Source of the DNA: Rhodothalassiaceae bacterium
Lineage (GTDB): Bacteria; Pseudomonadota; Alphaproteobacteria; Sphingomonadales; Rhodothalassiaceae
Reading direction: 5' to 3'
Assembly: GCA_026004935.1 (NCBI GenBank)
Contig: BPKC01000001.1
Coordinates: 1,899,491-1,963,490, forward strand
Length of the DNA stretch: 64,000 nucleotides
Below are positions 1 through 8,905 of the stretch, piece by piece. A program made the translations under genes and the position numbers. Every line of letters begins with the position of its first letter. The stretch's first letter is position 1. The notes under the pieces were generated by a model. The model searched no databases, was not told the DNA's origin, and worked only from the letters and a program-made list of their open reading frames with translations.

Positions 1-2
1 CG

Positions 3-689
3 CGCGTGACGCCCGGCCCCGCGCCCCAGGAGGCGGCGGCGCCGGAGTGGGCGGCCCGTCCGCCCCGGGATGCGGCCGCCGGCCGGCGGGTTCTTGCTCC
101 CTCGCGCGCCGAGGACGAGGACCGCGCACCCGACGCCATGCCTCCCCTCTCTCCGCGTGCCGCGGGGCGGCGCGGCGCGATCGCGCGCGGCCGGCTGCTT
201 CATCTGCTCCTGCAGCACCTGCCCGAGCTTCCGGCCGAGCGCAGGTGGGAGGCGGCCGACCGCTTCCTCGCCCGGCAGGCACCGGCGCTGACGCCCGACG
301 AGCGCGCGCGGCTGATCGCGGAGCTGCGCGGCGTCCTCGAGGATCCGGCCTTCGCGCCGCTGTTCACGCCGGCGGCGCGCGCGGAGGTGCCGCTGGCGGG
401 CGTGCTGGCGGGGCGTCCGGTCACGGGCCGGGTCGACCGGCTGCTGGTGACGGCCGAGCGCATTCTCGTCGTCGACTACAAGGGCATGCGCCCGGCGCCT
501 TCCACCGTGGCCGAGGTCCCGCGCGCGTATCTCAGGCAGATGGCCCTCTACAGGGCCCTGCTCCGCCGCGCCTTCCCCGACCGGCCGGTGGAGGCGGCGC
601 TGCTGTGGACCGCGGTGCCGCGCCTGATGCCGCTGCCGGATGCGCTGCTCGACGCCGCCGCCCCCGCCTGGCTGCGGACCGACGCCTGA
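3..689 (+). CDS. addA: AddA (double-strand break repair helicase-nuclease), C-terminal part, 5' truncated
   Basis: C-terminal end of the AddA subunit of the AddAB helicase-nuclease, which processes DNA double-strand breaks before RecA loading. The frame is open to the window edge, so only about 229 codons are present and the helicase domains lie upstream. The visible part is the RecB-family PD-(D/E)XK nuclease: a GRVDRLLV segment (about residues 140-147), then ILVVDYKG with the catalytic Asp and Lys, then the conserved YLRQMALYRALL helix and an ALLWT strand near the end. The residue after the catalytic Lys is Gly, where Thr or Ser is usual in this family; the D-x-K core is intact. The common downstream partner trxA is absent; a repeat-filled intergenic region follows. 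The identification rests on motif order recalled from the family, not on a search. Confidence 0.85.
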   Translation, partial: RVTPGPAPQEAAAPEWAARPPRDAAAGRRVLAPSRAEDEDRAPDAMPPLSPRAAGRRGAIARGRLLHLLLQHLPELPAERRWEAADRFLARQAPALTPDERARLIAELRGVLEDPAFAPLFTPAARAEVPLAGVLAGRPVTGRVDRLLVTAERILVVDYKGMRPAPSTVAEVPRAYLRQMALYRALLRRAFPDRPVEAALLWTAVPRLMPLPDALLDAAAPAWLRTDA

Positions 690-887
690 GCGCGGCCGGT
701 CACCGGGAATCGGTGATCGGTCACAAGTCGCCGGATGAAGGCATGCCGGGGGCTGACGACGGAAAGCGCGCCGGGTGACGGCGGGGAGCGCGCCGGCGCG
801 TGACGATGAAAGAGTGGCGGCTCAAAGCGCTCGCCAAGCCGGTCGCCGAGAGCTGACGACTGATGACTGATCACTGATCACTGAATC

Positions 888-1299
888 GTCGTTCGCCGGC
901 TTGACCGGCGAACCCAGCTGCGATCGTCGCGTCCCAGGCACTGGAGGTCGACTCCGCTTCCTCCTGGATCCGCCGATCAAGTCGGCGGATGACGAAACGG
1001 GAGCCGAACCGGCCCGTCAAGCCGTCCGGCGACGCCCCTTGTCCTCGTCATTCGCCGCGAAAGCGGCGAATCCAGACGCCATGGATGACGGCTCCGACCT
1101 TTGCAGTTGCGCCCCCCCACTGGACCCGCCGGTCAAGCCGGCGGGTGACGATTGGGGGACGCGCAACGGCGGGCGACACTTTCCCGAACGCGTCGTTCGC
1201 CGGCTAGACCGGCGAACCCATCAGGAGATGACGTCATCGCGAGCGCCGGGCGATGGCCCCGCCGCCCGCTGGACCCGCCGGTCAAGCCGGCGGGTGACG
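888..1299. repeat. Palindromic repeat cluster 1 (six elements, three inverted pairs) in the 690-1400 intergenic region
   Basis: The 711-bp gap between addA and the histidine kinase gene holds six imperfect palindromes of about 28-30 bp, at roughly 888-917, 962-995, 1047-1075, 1113-1145, 1188-1218 and 1269-1299. Each is a 7-9 bp GC-rich stem (TTCGCCGG, CCCGCCGG, TTCGCCGC or ATCCGCCGA type) around a 3-5 base loop such as TTGA, TCAA or GAAA. One foot reads GTCA/GTCG and the other TCCAG/CCCAG. Neighbours alternate in orientation, making three head-to-head pairs about 110 bp long with a 43-50 bp core. The first 200 bp of the gap (690-887) hold only short TGATCACTGA-like iterations. No coding signal is convincing here. 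Confidence 0.85.
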
Positions 1300-1400
1300 G
1301 AAAACGGGCATGTGCCGCTTGGCGATGACCGCCCGGTCCGGCCCTTGGTGTGCGGAGCCGAACACGGACGGGGGCTCCCCCGGACCGCGCGGGAACAACA

Positions 1401-3032
1401 TCAGCTTTTGGCGGCCGGCAGCGTGAAGCTGGCGCGGGTGCCTCTGCCGCGCGCGGATTCGAGATGCAGGCGACCGCCGTGAAGCTCCACGAGGCGCTTG
1501 ACCAGGGGAAGCCCGAGGCCCGTGCCGCCGTGGCGGCGGTTCATCGCGTCCTCGCCCTGGACGAAGGGCTCCAGCACCCGCTCCAGATCCTCCGGCGCGA
1601 TGCCCTCGCCCGTGTCGGCGACGACGATCTCCACCTCGTCCTCCCGGCGCGCGGCCGAAACGGTCACGCGCCCGCCCGCCGGCGTGAACTTGACGGCATT
1701 GCCCACGAGATTGATGAGAATCTGTCTCAGCGCCCGCTCGTCGGCCTCCGCGGCGAGCGATTCCGGCACCTCGTTGGCGAGCGTGATCTGCTCCTCGCGC
1801 GCCTGCACGGCGAACATCGCCAGCAGCTCGTCGACGAGCGGGCGCAGCGGCACCACCGCGCGGTCCAGACGATAGGCCCCCGCCTCGATGCGCGAGAGAT
1901 CGAGAATGTCGTTGAGCAGCGCCAGCAGATGCCGGCCCGCCTGACGGATGGTTTCGGCATACTCCCGGCGCTTGGCCTCCGGCAGGTCCGGCCGGGCGGC
2001 CAGCAGCTCCGCGAAGCCGATGATGGCGTTCAAGGGCGTGCGCAGCTCGTGGCTCATGGTCGCGAGAAACTGGGATTTTGCGTGGCTCGCCTGCTCGGCG
2101 GCGTCGCGCGCCTCGCGCAGCGCGTCTTCGGTCTGCTTCAGGGCGGTGACATCCGCATGCAGATGCACCTCCTTGCCGCTCGCCGTGCGCCGAGCGGCCG
2201 AGCGCAGCCAGCGCCCGCCGATCTTCTGGACCACCTCCTCGCCGGGCTTCAGACCGTCGGGCTTGCCCTTGAAGAGCGCCCGGTAGCCCCGGTTCAGAAA
2301 GATCGGTTGGCCGGCTGCATCGAAGAGCCCGAAGGCCTCGCCGACGCTCTCGAGCGCCTCCTCCAGGGTCTCGAGCGCCTCGCGCGCCGCCACCTGGGCC
2401 TCGACGCGGGTGACGAAGCGGCGATAACCGAGAAAGGCGCCCGTCATCAGCAGCCCGCCATAGATGACGACCACGGCCGCCAGAAGCCGCATCTCGGGCG
2501 TGTCCTGCTGCCAGAAGCTGAAGGCCAGCGAGAGGATCGGCGGCGTCGCATAGAGCCAGACGGTCAGCAGCAGCCCGCTCAGCACGACGACGGATGCGGC
2601 CGTCAGCGAAAAGATGATGGCGCCCAGCAGCATCTGGCGTTCGGGATCGGCGGGATCGAAAAAGAGCGCCGGCGCCGCCGCCCACAGCAGGCCCTCCACC
2701 AGCGCCGTGACCGGAATCCGGCGCAGCACGCGCGGACGCAGCCGCGCCGGGACCGTGAACCCCTCCCGCCACCACACGAGCAGCAGCGCAACCAGCGGGG
2801 CGGCGATCAGCGTCAGCCACAGCAGGACCGGCGGGTGCGGCACCCGGTCCCAGTTGATCCAGGCAAGAAGTGCCGCCGCGAGGATGGAAACGGTCAGCGT
2901 AAACGGCCCCATCCGGCGGCCGATCAGCGCCTGCTCCTGGCGCAGCACCGCCCGCGCCTCGGGCTCGATACCTCGCAGCCCGCGCCAGACGGCAAAAATT
3001 TCGCCGCCGAGAAACCCGGCATCCCGGACCAA
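1401..3032 (-). CDS. Membrane sensor histidine kinase, PleC/DivJ-like (PAS, HisKA, HATPase)
   Basis: Hybrid-less sensor kinase of 543 residues. Several hydrophobic segments occupy about residues 45-215, a PAS-like region with an AFGLFDAAG strand lies near 240-260, then the dimerisation/phosphoacceptor motif SHELRTPLNAIIGF near residue 325 and a HATPase domain with the N box (NLVGNAVKF), G1 (DTGEGIA) and G2 (GTGLGL). The H-box region and the following NDILDLSRIEAG helix resemble the alphaproteobacterial PleC/DivJ group that sets DivK phosphorylation; that assignment is inference. The chosen start is a TTG at 3032, because the segment ending RRMGPF before the first Met (ATG at 2912) looks like the conserved cytoplasmic N terminus of such kinases. 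A perfect CtrA-type box lies about 60 bp upstream, suggesting cell-cycle control. No response regulator is adjacent. Confidence 0.85.
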   Translation of the reverse strand: MVRDAGFLGGEIFAVWRGLRGIEPEARAVLRQEQALIGRRMGPFTLTVSILAAALLAWINWDRVPHPPVLLWLTLIAAPLVALLLVWWREGFTVPARLRPRVLRRIPVTALVEGLLWAAAPALFFDPADPERQMLLGAIIFSLTAASVVVLSGLLLTVWLYATPPILSLAFSFWQQDTPEMRLLAAVVVIYGGLLMTGAFLGYRRFVTRVEAQVAAREALETLEEALESVGEAFGLFDAAGQPIFLNRGYRALFKGKPDGLKPGEEVVQKIGGRWLRSAARRTASGKEVHLHADVTALKQTEDALREARDAAEQASHAKSQFLATMSHELRTPLNAIIGFAELLAARPDLPEAKRREYAETIRQAGRHLLALLNDILDLSRIEAGAYRLDRAVVPLRPLVDELLAMFAVQAREEQITLANEVPESLAAEADERALRQILINLVGNAVKFTPAGGRVTVSAARREDEVEIVVADTGEGIAPEDLERVLEPFVQGEDAMNRRHGGTGLGLPLVKRLVELHGGRLHLESARGRGTRASFTLPAAKS

Positions 3033-3093
3033 CGGAACGGCCTCCGCACCCCTTGCGACGCACGACCTTCAGCGCCCGATAGCCCGGGCGGCG

Positions 3094-3109
3094 TTAAGAT
3101 CGGCTTAAC
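3094..3109. promoter_or_regulatory. CtrA-binding box (TTAA-N7-TTAAC), perfect match
   Basis: TTAA at 3094-3097, seven bases, TTAA at 3105-3108 and C at 3109 match the Caulobacter-type CtrA consensus TTAA-N7-TTAAC exactly. In a region of about 70 percent GC such a string is unlikely by chance. It sits in the gap between the divergently read ends of the histidine kinase (start 3032, minus strand) and mnmA (end 3200, minus strand), so the kinase is the only gene it can serve. Binding is inferred. Confidence 0.7.
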
Positions 3110-3199
3110 CCCGAAGATGTCGCAGAATCGCCGTGAAAACAAGGGGAAAGGACCGACCCGGAGCGCGAGGCCTGCGCCGCGTCCCCGCGCGGGCGGCCC

Positions 3200-4390
3200 T
3201 CAGGCGGCATCGGGCAGCGCGACGAGACGCTCGGTGCGGGCGATCCAGCCGCCGCCCAGCACGCGCTCCCCCTCATAGAAGATTGCCGCCTGGCCGGGCG
3301 CCACACCGAGAGCCGGCTCGGCGAAGCGCACCAGCGCAACCGCCCGGTCCGGCCCGGGCCGGCAGACGGTGGCGGGCACGGGCGGCTGGCTGTGGCGGAA
3401 CTTGACGCGGACGGCCAGCTCCTCACCGTCTTCCGGCTCGTGCCGGCCCAGCCAGTTGACCTCCTCAAGCCACATCGCGGCGACCTTCAGCGCCGCGCGC
3501 GGGCCGACGAAGACGCGCCGCGTGGCCGCATCGATGCCGACGACATAGAGCGGCTCGCGCTCGCCGCCGATGCCGAGGCCGCGCCGCTGGCCGACGGTAT
3601 AATGGATGATGCCCCGGTGGGTGCCGAGCACGCGGCCGTCGACATGCACGATCTCGCCGGGCTCGGCCGCGCCCGGCCGCAGCCGCTCGATGACGCCGGC
3701 ATAGTCGCCGTCCGGCACGAAGCAGATGTCCTGGCTGTCCGGCTTCGCCGCCACCGGCAGATCGAAGTGCCGGGCGAGCGCACGCACTTCGGCCTTCGCG
3801 AGATCGCCCAGCGGAAAGCGCAGGAAAGCGAGCTGATCCTTCGTCGTCGCGAACAGGAAATAGCTCTGGTCGCGGCCTTCGTCGCGCGCGCGCAGCAGCG
3901 CCGGCTCGCCGTCGATCACCGCGCGCCGGACGTAGTGGCCGGTGGCCAGACAGTCCGCGCCCAGCTCGCGGGCGGTGGCGAGAAGGTCGGCAAACTTGAC
4001 CTGCTGATTGCAGCGCACGCAGGGGATCGGGGTCAGCCCGCGCAGATAGCTGTCGACGAAATCGCTGATGACCGCCTCGGAGAAGAGGCTTTCGTAATCG
4101 AGGACGTAATGGGGGAAGCCGCAGCGCTCGGCGACGCGGCGGGCATCGTAGATGTCCTGGCCGGCGCAGCAGGCCCCGGGGCGGCGGGCGCGGGCGTCGC
4201 CGTCATAGAGCTTCAGGGTGATCCCGATGACCTCGTAGCCGCGCGCGTGCAGCATCGCGGCGGTAACCGAGCTGTCCACCCCGCCCGACATCGCCACGAC
4301 CACGCGGGTGGCCGCGGGGCTCTTCATGAATCCGAGCCCGTTCGGCCGTCCCGGCCGCCAGTCCTCCTTCAGATGGGCGTCAAGATCCAC
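3200..4390 (-). CDS. mnmA: tRNA-specific 2-thiouridylase MnmA
   Basis: Adenylates and thiolates U34 of the Lys, Glu and Gln tRNAs in the cytoplasm, taking sulfur from the cysteine desulfurase relay. The ATP pyrophosphatase loop [12 protein letters not shown], the catalytic cysteine segments GACCAGQDI and [13 protein letters not shown], and ATGHYVRR are all visible, followed by the C-terminal beta domain ([21 protein letters not shown]-type strands). A very long open frame continues upstream antisense to fliK; that extension is not credible. Two starts are plausible: ATG at 4327 (375 aa) and GTG at 4390 (396 aa). I prefer the GTG because NGLGF upstream of the internal Met aligns with the N terminus remembered from alphaproteobacterial MnmA, and a GGAAGG lies about 10 bp upstream of it. 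Confidence 0.9.
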   Translation of the reverse strand: MDLDAHLKEDWRPGRPNGLGFMKSPAATRVVVAMSGGVDSSVTAAMLHARGYEVIGITLKLYDGDARARRPGACCAGQDIYDARRVAERCGFPHYVLDYESLFSEAVISDFVDSYLRGLTPIPCVRCNQQVKFADLLATARELGADCLATGHYVRRAVIDGEPALLRARDEGRDQSYFLFATTKDQLAFLRFPLGDLAKAEVRALARHFDLPVAAKPDSQDICFVPDGDYAGVIERLRPGAAEPGEIVHVDGRVLGTHRGIIHYTVGQRRGLGIGGEREPLYVVGIDAATRRVFVGPRAALKVAAMWLEEVNWLGRHEPEDGEELAVRVKFRHSQPPVPATVCRPGPDRAVALVRFAEPALGVAPGQAAIFYEGERVLGGGWIARTERLVALPDAA

Positions 4391-4523
4391 CGTTCCGCCG
4401 CCTTCCGCGTCCGATGCGCCGCCGCGCCATGGTCCGCCCGCAATATCGGCGCCCGCGCCCGCCGGCGCAAGGGTGCGGGCTTGAGACCGCCCGCGGGGGT
4501 GACCCGCTCGGGGCCCGGCGAGT

Positions 4524-4539
4524 TGGCCCCATCCTTGCT
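4524..4539 (+). promoter_or_regulatory. Sigma-54 (RpoN) -24/-12 promoter upstream of fliK-flgD-flgE
   Basis: TGGCCCC, four bases, then TTGCT: GG at 4525-4526 and GC at 4537-4538 are 12 bases apart, as required for the -25/-24 GG and -13/-12 GC of sigma-54 promoters. Transcription would start near 4550, about 43 bp before the fliK ATG at 4593. Sigma-54 control of hook genes is established in Caulobacter, which makes the context right; an enhancer site was not identified. Confidence 0.65.
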
Positions 4540-4592
4540 TGATGCTCCGGCGAGCGGCGGCCCCTGCCGCCCGAGGAAGAAAGGTTCCGCCG

Positions 4593-6593
4593 ATGACCAT
4601 GGCCGCACCGCCGAAGCCGTCCGCCGTTTCACCCGAGTTCGCCCTGCTCATGCCCGGCGCGGTGAAGACGGGCGAGCCCGGTGACGGGATCGCCGGGGCG
4701 GCGGGCTTCCTCGGCCTTCTCGAGCAGCTTCTGGGACCGGGCGTCCCGGCGCGCGGGGGCACGCGGGGCGACGCCTTGCCGCCGGATGGAGCGGGCGCGC
4801 CCGGTGCGGCCGCCGCCTTGGCGGCTTCCGCGCTGCCGGGTGCCGCCATCCCGGTTCTCGCACCAGAGACGGATGATGCGCCACAGACCGCCGGCGACAC
4901 GGCCGCACGGGGTGCGGCCCCGGGGGCGGACATCGGCGCGCCGCCGCTCAAGGTGACGGCCGCGCTCGCGGTGCCGGCCGGCGGCGTGCAGCCGCTGGCG
5001 ATGCGGCCCCTGCCGCTCATGACCGTAACGCCCGGCGATCCCGCCCCGTCGCCCGAACGGGCGCCCGCGACACCCGGAAAGATGGAGCCGCCGCCCGTCG
5101 ACCCGGCGGCCCGCCCGCCGGCGGCGCTGCCCGAGGTGGCGCTCGACGCGCCCATCGCGACGGCTTCCGGAGCCGCGTCTTCCGCGGCCGGGCTCTCCCT
5201 CGAGCCGGTGCCGCCCGCAGCCCCGTCGCCCGCCGTCGCCATGCCGGCGGCCCCCGCGCCGATGCAGCCCGAGCCTTTCGCCCAGCCCCTGCCGCCGGCG
5301 GCCTCCGCGGCGGCGACGGCGGAGCAGCCCGCGGCGGGCGACCCCGGCCCGCCGCAGGGCGGGATGACCCGTCCCCTGCCCGCCGGCACCGCGATCGCCC
5401 CCGTTCCCGCTCCGCAGGATCCGGTCCCGCATATGAACGGAGAGGTGCATGAGGAGCCGGCTTCCGAACCGGCGCCCGCGCGCGCCGGCGAGGCGGGTGC
5501 GCACCGGCTCGCGGCGGATGCGTTGAACCCCGTCAATCTGATGAAGACGGCCGAAGCCGGGCTCGTGCTGGCCTCCGGCGAAGCGTCGCCCAGGGGCGGC
5601 GAAAAGCCGACGGCCGGCGCCCCGCGGCCGGGCGAGGCGGCCGGGGGTCGCCGCGCCCTTGTCACGGCCTTCCCGGCCGTACAGCCGGTCCCGCCGCACA
5701 AAGGCGGGGCGGCGGACGGGGGCGCACCGCGCCTCGGCCTTGCGCAGGGCGCGGGACGCAGCGACGGGCCGCCCTCTCATTTTGCGCCGACGGCCTCCGG
5801 TCATGAGACTGCCGCGGGCCATGCGCCGCGCGCGATCGCAGGCGCATCCGCGACACCCGCCGAAGCGGCCGCGACGTCCACACCCCGCCCGGCCCCGCAG
5901 ATGCCTGCCGCGCCCGCGACCCCGACGGTGGCGGACCCGCAGCCGCTTCCTCAAAGCCTCGCCGCCGCTCTCGATCCCGCCCGCATGGGGCCGGCGGCGG
6001 AGCGGATCGAGATGCCGGGCCTGCTGCAGGCGGCCCAGGCCGGGGCGGGGCTCGAGCGCGCCGCAACCGCCCAGCCGGCGGCAGCGCCGCAGCCGGCGCC
6101 CCAGGCGGGCCTACCACCCGCGGCCCAGCAGCTCGGGCTCGCCCTGCAATACCGGGTGGGGCGCGGCGAGACTCGCTTTGCGCTGCGGCTCGATCCGCCG
6201 GAGCTCGGCCGCATCGAGGTCGCGCTCAAACTCCATAGCGACGGCCGGGTCGATGCGCTCGTCAAGGCCGAGCACGGCCACACGCTGGATCTCCTCCAGC
6301 GCGATGCGCGGATCCTCGAGCGCGCCTTTCACCAGCTGGGCCTCAAGCCCGAAGGCGGCATCCAGTTCACGACGGGACAGGGAAGCCAGCACCACGGCCA
6401 GCAGGCCTTCGCCGAGGGCGGGCTTTCCGGCCAGCACCACGGCAATGGACAGCCGGCCGCGCGCGAGAACGCCGCCGCGATGGCACAGGCGCCCGCGGGT
6501 ATCGCGCCTGATGCGCCCGACGACATGCCGGCTGCCGACGCGGCCGGCGCGGCCATGCGCGAGGCCGTGATCGGCGTCGACGTCAAGGTCTGA
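4593..6593 (+). CDS. fliK: Flagellar hook-length control protein FliK
   Basis: Molecular ruler of the flagellar export apparatus that stops hook growth and switches export specificity to filament proteins. The protein is 666 residues. The first three quarters are low-complexity Ala/Pro/Gly-rich sequence, typical of the ruler part. The C-terminal Flg_hook domain (about residues 515-600) carries [24 protein letters not shown] followed by [18 protein letters not shown] and [15 protein letters not shown], its characteristic beta-rich core. A His/Gly/Gln-rich tail follows. The ATG at 4593 is preferred over 4539 because GGAAGAAAGG lies about 8 bp upstream of it and a sigma-54 promoter lies just before the longer start. 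flgD follows 18 bp later, so the two are almost certainly co-transcribed. Confidence 0.88.
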   Translation: MTMAAPPKPSAVSPEFALLMPGAVKTGEPGDGIAGAAGFLGLLEQLLGPGVPARGGTRGDALPPDGAGAPGAAAALAASALPGAAIPVLAPETDDAPQTAGDTAARGAAPGADIGAPPLKVTAALAVPAGGVQPLAMRPLPLMTVTPGDPAPSPERAPATPGKMEPPPVDPAARPPAALPEVALDAPIATASGAASSAAGLSLEPVPPAAPSPAVAMPAAPAPMQPEPFAQPLPPAASAAATAEQPAAGDPGPPQGGMTRPLPAGTAIAPVPAPQDPVPHMNGEVHEEPASEPAPARAGEAGAHRLAADALNPVNLMKTAEAGLVLASGEASPRGGEKPTAGAPRPGEAAGGRRALVTAFPAVQPVPPHKGGAADGGAPRLGLAQGAGRSDGPPSHFAPTASGHETAAGHAPRAIAGASATPAEAAATSTPRPAPQMPAAPATPTVADPQPLPQSLAAALDPARMGPAAERIEMPGLLQAAQAGAGLERAATAQPAAAPQPAPQAGLPPAAQQLGLALQYRVGRGETRFALRLDPPELGRIEVALKLHSDGRVDALVKAEHGHTLDLLQRDARILERAFHQLGLKPEGGIQFTTGQGSQHHGQQAFAEGGLSGQHHGNGQPAARENAAAMAQAPAGIAPDAPDDMPAADAAGAAMREAVIGVDVKV

Positions 6594-6611
6594 TCGAGAC
6601 GGGAGCGCGCC

Positions 6612-7265
6612 ATGGAAGTCACACCGACGGTCCCGGGAACGGCCCAGCCCAGCGCGGCCACCGCGGCGGGCAACCAGCTCGCCCAGGACTTCGACACCTT
6701 TCTCAGCCTGCTCACGACGCAGCTGCAGAACCAGGATCCGCTGGACCCCATGGACAGCAGCGAGTTCACCAATCAGCTCGTCGCCTTCGCCGGTGTCGAG
6801 CAGCAGATCCAGACGAACAAGAACCTGGAACAGCTTCAGACCCAGCTCACCGCGGCGCGCAACGCGGCGGCCGTGGACTACATCGGCCGCGAGGTCGACA
6901 TCCGCGCCGACGAGGGCGAGCACGACGGCAGCGGCCTCACCTTCCGCTACGATCTCTCGCGCGCGGCCGACCGCGTGCGGCTGCAGATCGTGGACGAGCT
7001 GGGACGCACGGTCTTCGAGACGGACGGAGAGACGGGGCTCGGCAGCCATGTCTTCTCCTGGCCGGGTACGGATTTCGCGGGCTCGCCGGCGGCGGCGGGC
7101 CGCTATGGCTTGCGGGTCAGCGCCCTCGACGGCGAGGGACGCCCGGTGCCGAACACGATCTTCCTGCGCGGCGCTGTCAGCGCCGTGTCCTTCTCCGACG
7201 GCACGGCCAAACTGGAGGTGAAGGGCAACGAGGTCGGCCTGGACGAGGTCGATCTCGTGCGCTGA
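6612..7265 (+). CDS. flgD: Flagellar hook assembly (capping) protein FlgD
   Basis: Scaffold protein that caps the growing hook and directs FlgE polymerisation; removed when the hook is finished. The 217 residues show the FlgD N-terminal signature LAQDFDTFLSLLTTQLQNQD followed by PLDPMDSSEFTNQLVAFAGVEQQ (about residues 23-65). The C-terminal part is an FLGD_ig/Tudor-like beta domain with VGREVDI, FRYDLSRAADRVRL and GRYGLRVSALDGEG. Length and domain order are normal for the family. It sits between fliK and flgE in the usual fliK-flgD-flgE order and is probably read from the sigma-54 promoter before fliK. Confidence 0.93.
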   Translation: MEVTPTVPGTAQPSAATAAGNQLAQDFDTFLSLLTTQLQNQDPLDPMDSSEFTNQLVAFAGVEQQIQTNKNLEQLQTQLTAARNAAAVDYIGREVDIRADEGEHDGSGLTFRYDLSRAADRVRLQIVDELGRTVFETDGETGLGSHVFSWPGTDFAGSPAAAGRYGLRVSALDGEGRPVPNTIFLRGAVSAVSFSDGTAKLEVKGNEVGLDEVDLVR

Positions 7266-7383
7266 GGGCGCGCGCAGAAGGAATTCCAGGCAGAATGCCG
7301 GCGGGTCACCACGCCCAAAACGGGTCTCCGCAAACGGCCGGGCATCCGGCCGGTGATGGCTGAAGAGGAAAGGAGACTGCCAC

Positions 7384-8730
7384 ATGGCATTCGCAGCATT
7401 GGCATCCGGCGTGTCGGGTCTGCGCGCCTTTTCCGAGGCGATCGGCGCGATCTCCGACAACATCGTCAATCTCAACACGGTGGGCTACAAGGAAACCCGC
7501 AACCGCTTCGCGACGCTGGTGACCGAAACCCAGTCGGTGGACCGCTTCTCGCCCGGCGGCGTGCGGGTCCAGGCCCAGACGCGGGTGAGCCAGCAGGGTC
7601 TGCTGCGCAACACCGGATCGCAGACGGATCTCGGCATCGACGGCACGGGCTTCTTCATCGTGCGCTCGGCGCCGTCGGCCAATTCCCCGACCGGCGACAT
7701 CCAGTTCACCCGCGCCGGCAACTTCACGCCCGACGAGGAGGGCTTCCTGAAGAACACGGCGGGCCTGTTCCTCATGGGCTTTCCGATCGACCGCAACGGC
7801 AACATCCCCACCAACCTGGGTGATCTGAACCAGCTCGTGCCGATCAACACCTCGGGGCTGACCGGCACGGCCGAGGCGACGGACACCGTGGGCGTGCGCA
7901 TCAATCTGCAGTCCTCGCTGCCGATCACGGCCGGTCCGGTGAACGCCGGCGATCTCGCCACCGGGGCGTTCACGCCCGATTTCGAGCGCACGATCACGAT
8001 CTTCGACGCCCAGGGCACGGCCCAGGATCTCAACATCGCGGCGATCAAGATCGGCGTGAACACCTTCCGCTTCGAGATCTTCGGCGATCCGACCGCGCTC
8101 AACACTGCGGCGACGCCGCCGGGTCTGGTGCTCTCGGGCGAGGCGATCTTCAATTCGGACGGCAGCCTGCAGCAGTTCGTCGAAGACTTCCCGACCTCCA
8201 CCACCCACAACCCCGGCGCGGGCAACCCGATCTCGCCGTCGGCCTCGATCACCTACGCCAACGGCGCCGGTACCGAGACGGTGACCTTCCGGCTCGGGAC
8301 CTCGGGTGACAACGACGGGCTCACCCAGTTCGACAGCATCTCGACGCTGATCTCGACCTCCGCCAACGGCGCGGTCTTCGGCAACGTCATCGGCGTCAAC
8401 GTGTCGGAAGACGGCGTCGTGACGGCGCTGTTCGACAACGGCCTGTCGCGGGACGTCTTCCAGCTGCCGCTTGCGACCTTCCCGAACCCGGACGGCCTCA
8501 CCCGGCTGCAGGGCAACGCCTATGGCGTGTCCGACCAGTCGGGCAAGTTCTCGGTGGTGCTGCCGGGCACGGGCGGCGCCGGGACGATCGCGCCCCGGAC
8601 GCTCGAATCGTCGACCGTGGATCTGGCGGCCGAATTCGCCGAGCTGATCGCCACCCAGCGCGCCTTCTCGGCGGCGACGCGGATCATCACGACCGCCGAC
8701 CAGGTCCTGCAGGATCTGGTGCGGATCTGA
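7384..8730 (+). CDS. flgE: Flagellar hook protein FlgE
   Basis: Structural subunit of the flagellar hook, exported by the flagellar type III system. The 448-residue protein has the conserved rod/hook N terminus (AFAALASGVSGLRAFSEAIG then ISDNIVNLNTVGYKET), the DLGIDGTGFFIV and QFTRAGNFTPDEEG segments of the D1 region, and the C-terminal heptad helix (STVDLAAEFAELIATQRAFSA then TRIITTADQVLQDLVRI). A good ribosome-binding site (GGAAAGGAGA) precedes the ATG. It is 118 bp downstream of flgD, and a strong hairpin lies just after its stop, so it probably ends the transcript. Confidence 0.94.
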   Translation: MAFAALASGVSGLRAFSEAIGAISDNIVNLNTVGYKETRNRFATLVTETQSVDRFSPGGVRVQAQTRVSQQGLLRNTGSQTDLGIDGTGFFIVRSAPSANSPTGDIQFTRAGNFTPDEEGFLKNTAGLFLMGFPIDRNGNIPTNLGDLNQLVPINTSGLTGTAEATDTVGVRINLQSSLPITAGPVNAGDLATGAFTPDFERTITIFDAQGTAQDLNIAAIKIGVNTFRFEIFGDPTALNTAATPPGLVLSGEAIFNSDGSLQQFVEDFPTSTTHNPGAGNPISPSASITYANGAGTETVTFRLGTSGDNDGLTQFDSISTLISTSANGAVFGNVIGVNVSEDGVVTALFDNGLSRDVFQLPLATFPNPDGLTRLQGNAYGVSDQSGKFSVVLPGTGGAGTIAPRTLESSTVDLAAEFAELIATQRAFSAATRIITTADQVLQDLVRI

Positions 8731-8748
8731 TCCGCCGAATCTCTCGCG

Positions 8749-8784
8749 CCACCGGCCGGCACGGGGCCTCCCGCCGGCCGGTGG
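8749..8784 (+). terminator. Hairpin after flgE, probable transcript end
   Basis: A perfect 12-bp stem (CCACCGGCCGGC at 8749-8760 with GCCGGCCGGTGG at 8773-8784) around a 12-base loop, 18 bp after the flgE stop. There is no T-run behind it, so it may act with Rho or protect the 3' end rather than be a classical intrinsic terminator. Confidence 0.55.
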
Positions 8785-8828
8785 CCGACGCGCGCCGCCC
8801 CGGATTGGGACGGCGTTAACCGTGGCTC

Positions 8829-8843
8829 TTAGGGGTTTCTTAG
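8829..8843. promoter_or_regulatory. Degenerate CtrA-type box (TTAG-N7-TTAG) upstream of sciP
   Basis: TTAG at 8829-8832 and TTAG at 8840-8843 separated by seven bases; each half differs by one base from the CtrA half site TTAA. It lies about 65 bp before the sciP start, and a further TTAAC occurs at 8817-8821. CtrA activates sciP in Caulobacter, so the location is sensible, but the match is imperfect. Confidence 0.4.
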
Positions 8844-8905
8844 GACACCTCCGGCAAGATCGCCCCCCGAGAGAACGATGAGCCGCAAGGGGATTCGCTT
8901 GAGCC

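Noticed and set aside
690-887. Candidate small gene or RNA in the part of the first gap without palindromes
   Set aside because: Only TGATCACTGA-like short iterations and no ribosome-binding site, hairpin with T-run or conserved codon pattern.
4391-5701. Open frame extending MnmA upstream by hundreds of codons on the minus strand
   Set aside because: It runs antisense through fliK, is Ala/Gly/Ser-rich without family features, and MnmA homology begins only near 4390.
8817-8827. TTAACC at 8817 as part of a full CtrA box
   Set aside because: The second half seven bases downstream reads TCTT, which does not fit; the box at 8829-8843 is a better candidate.
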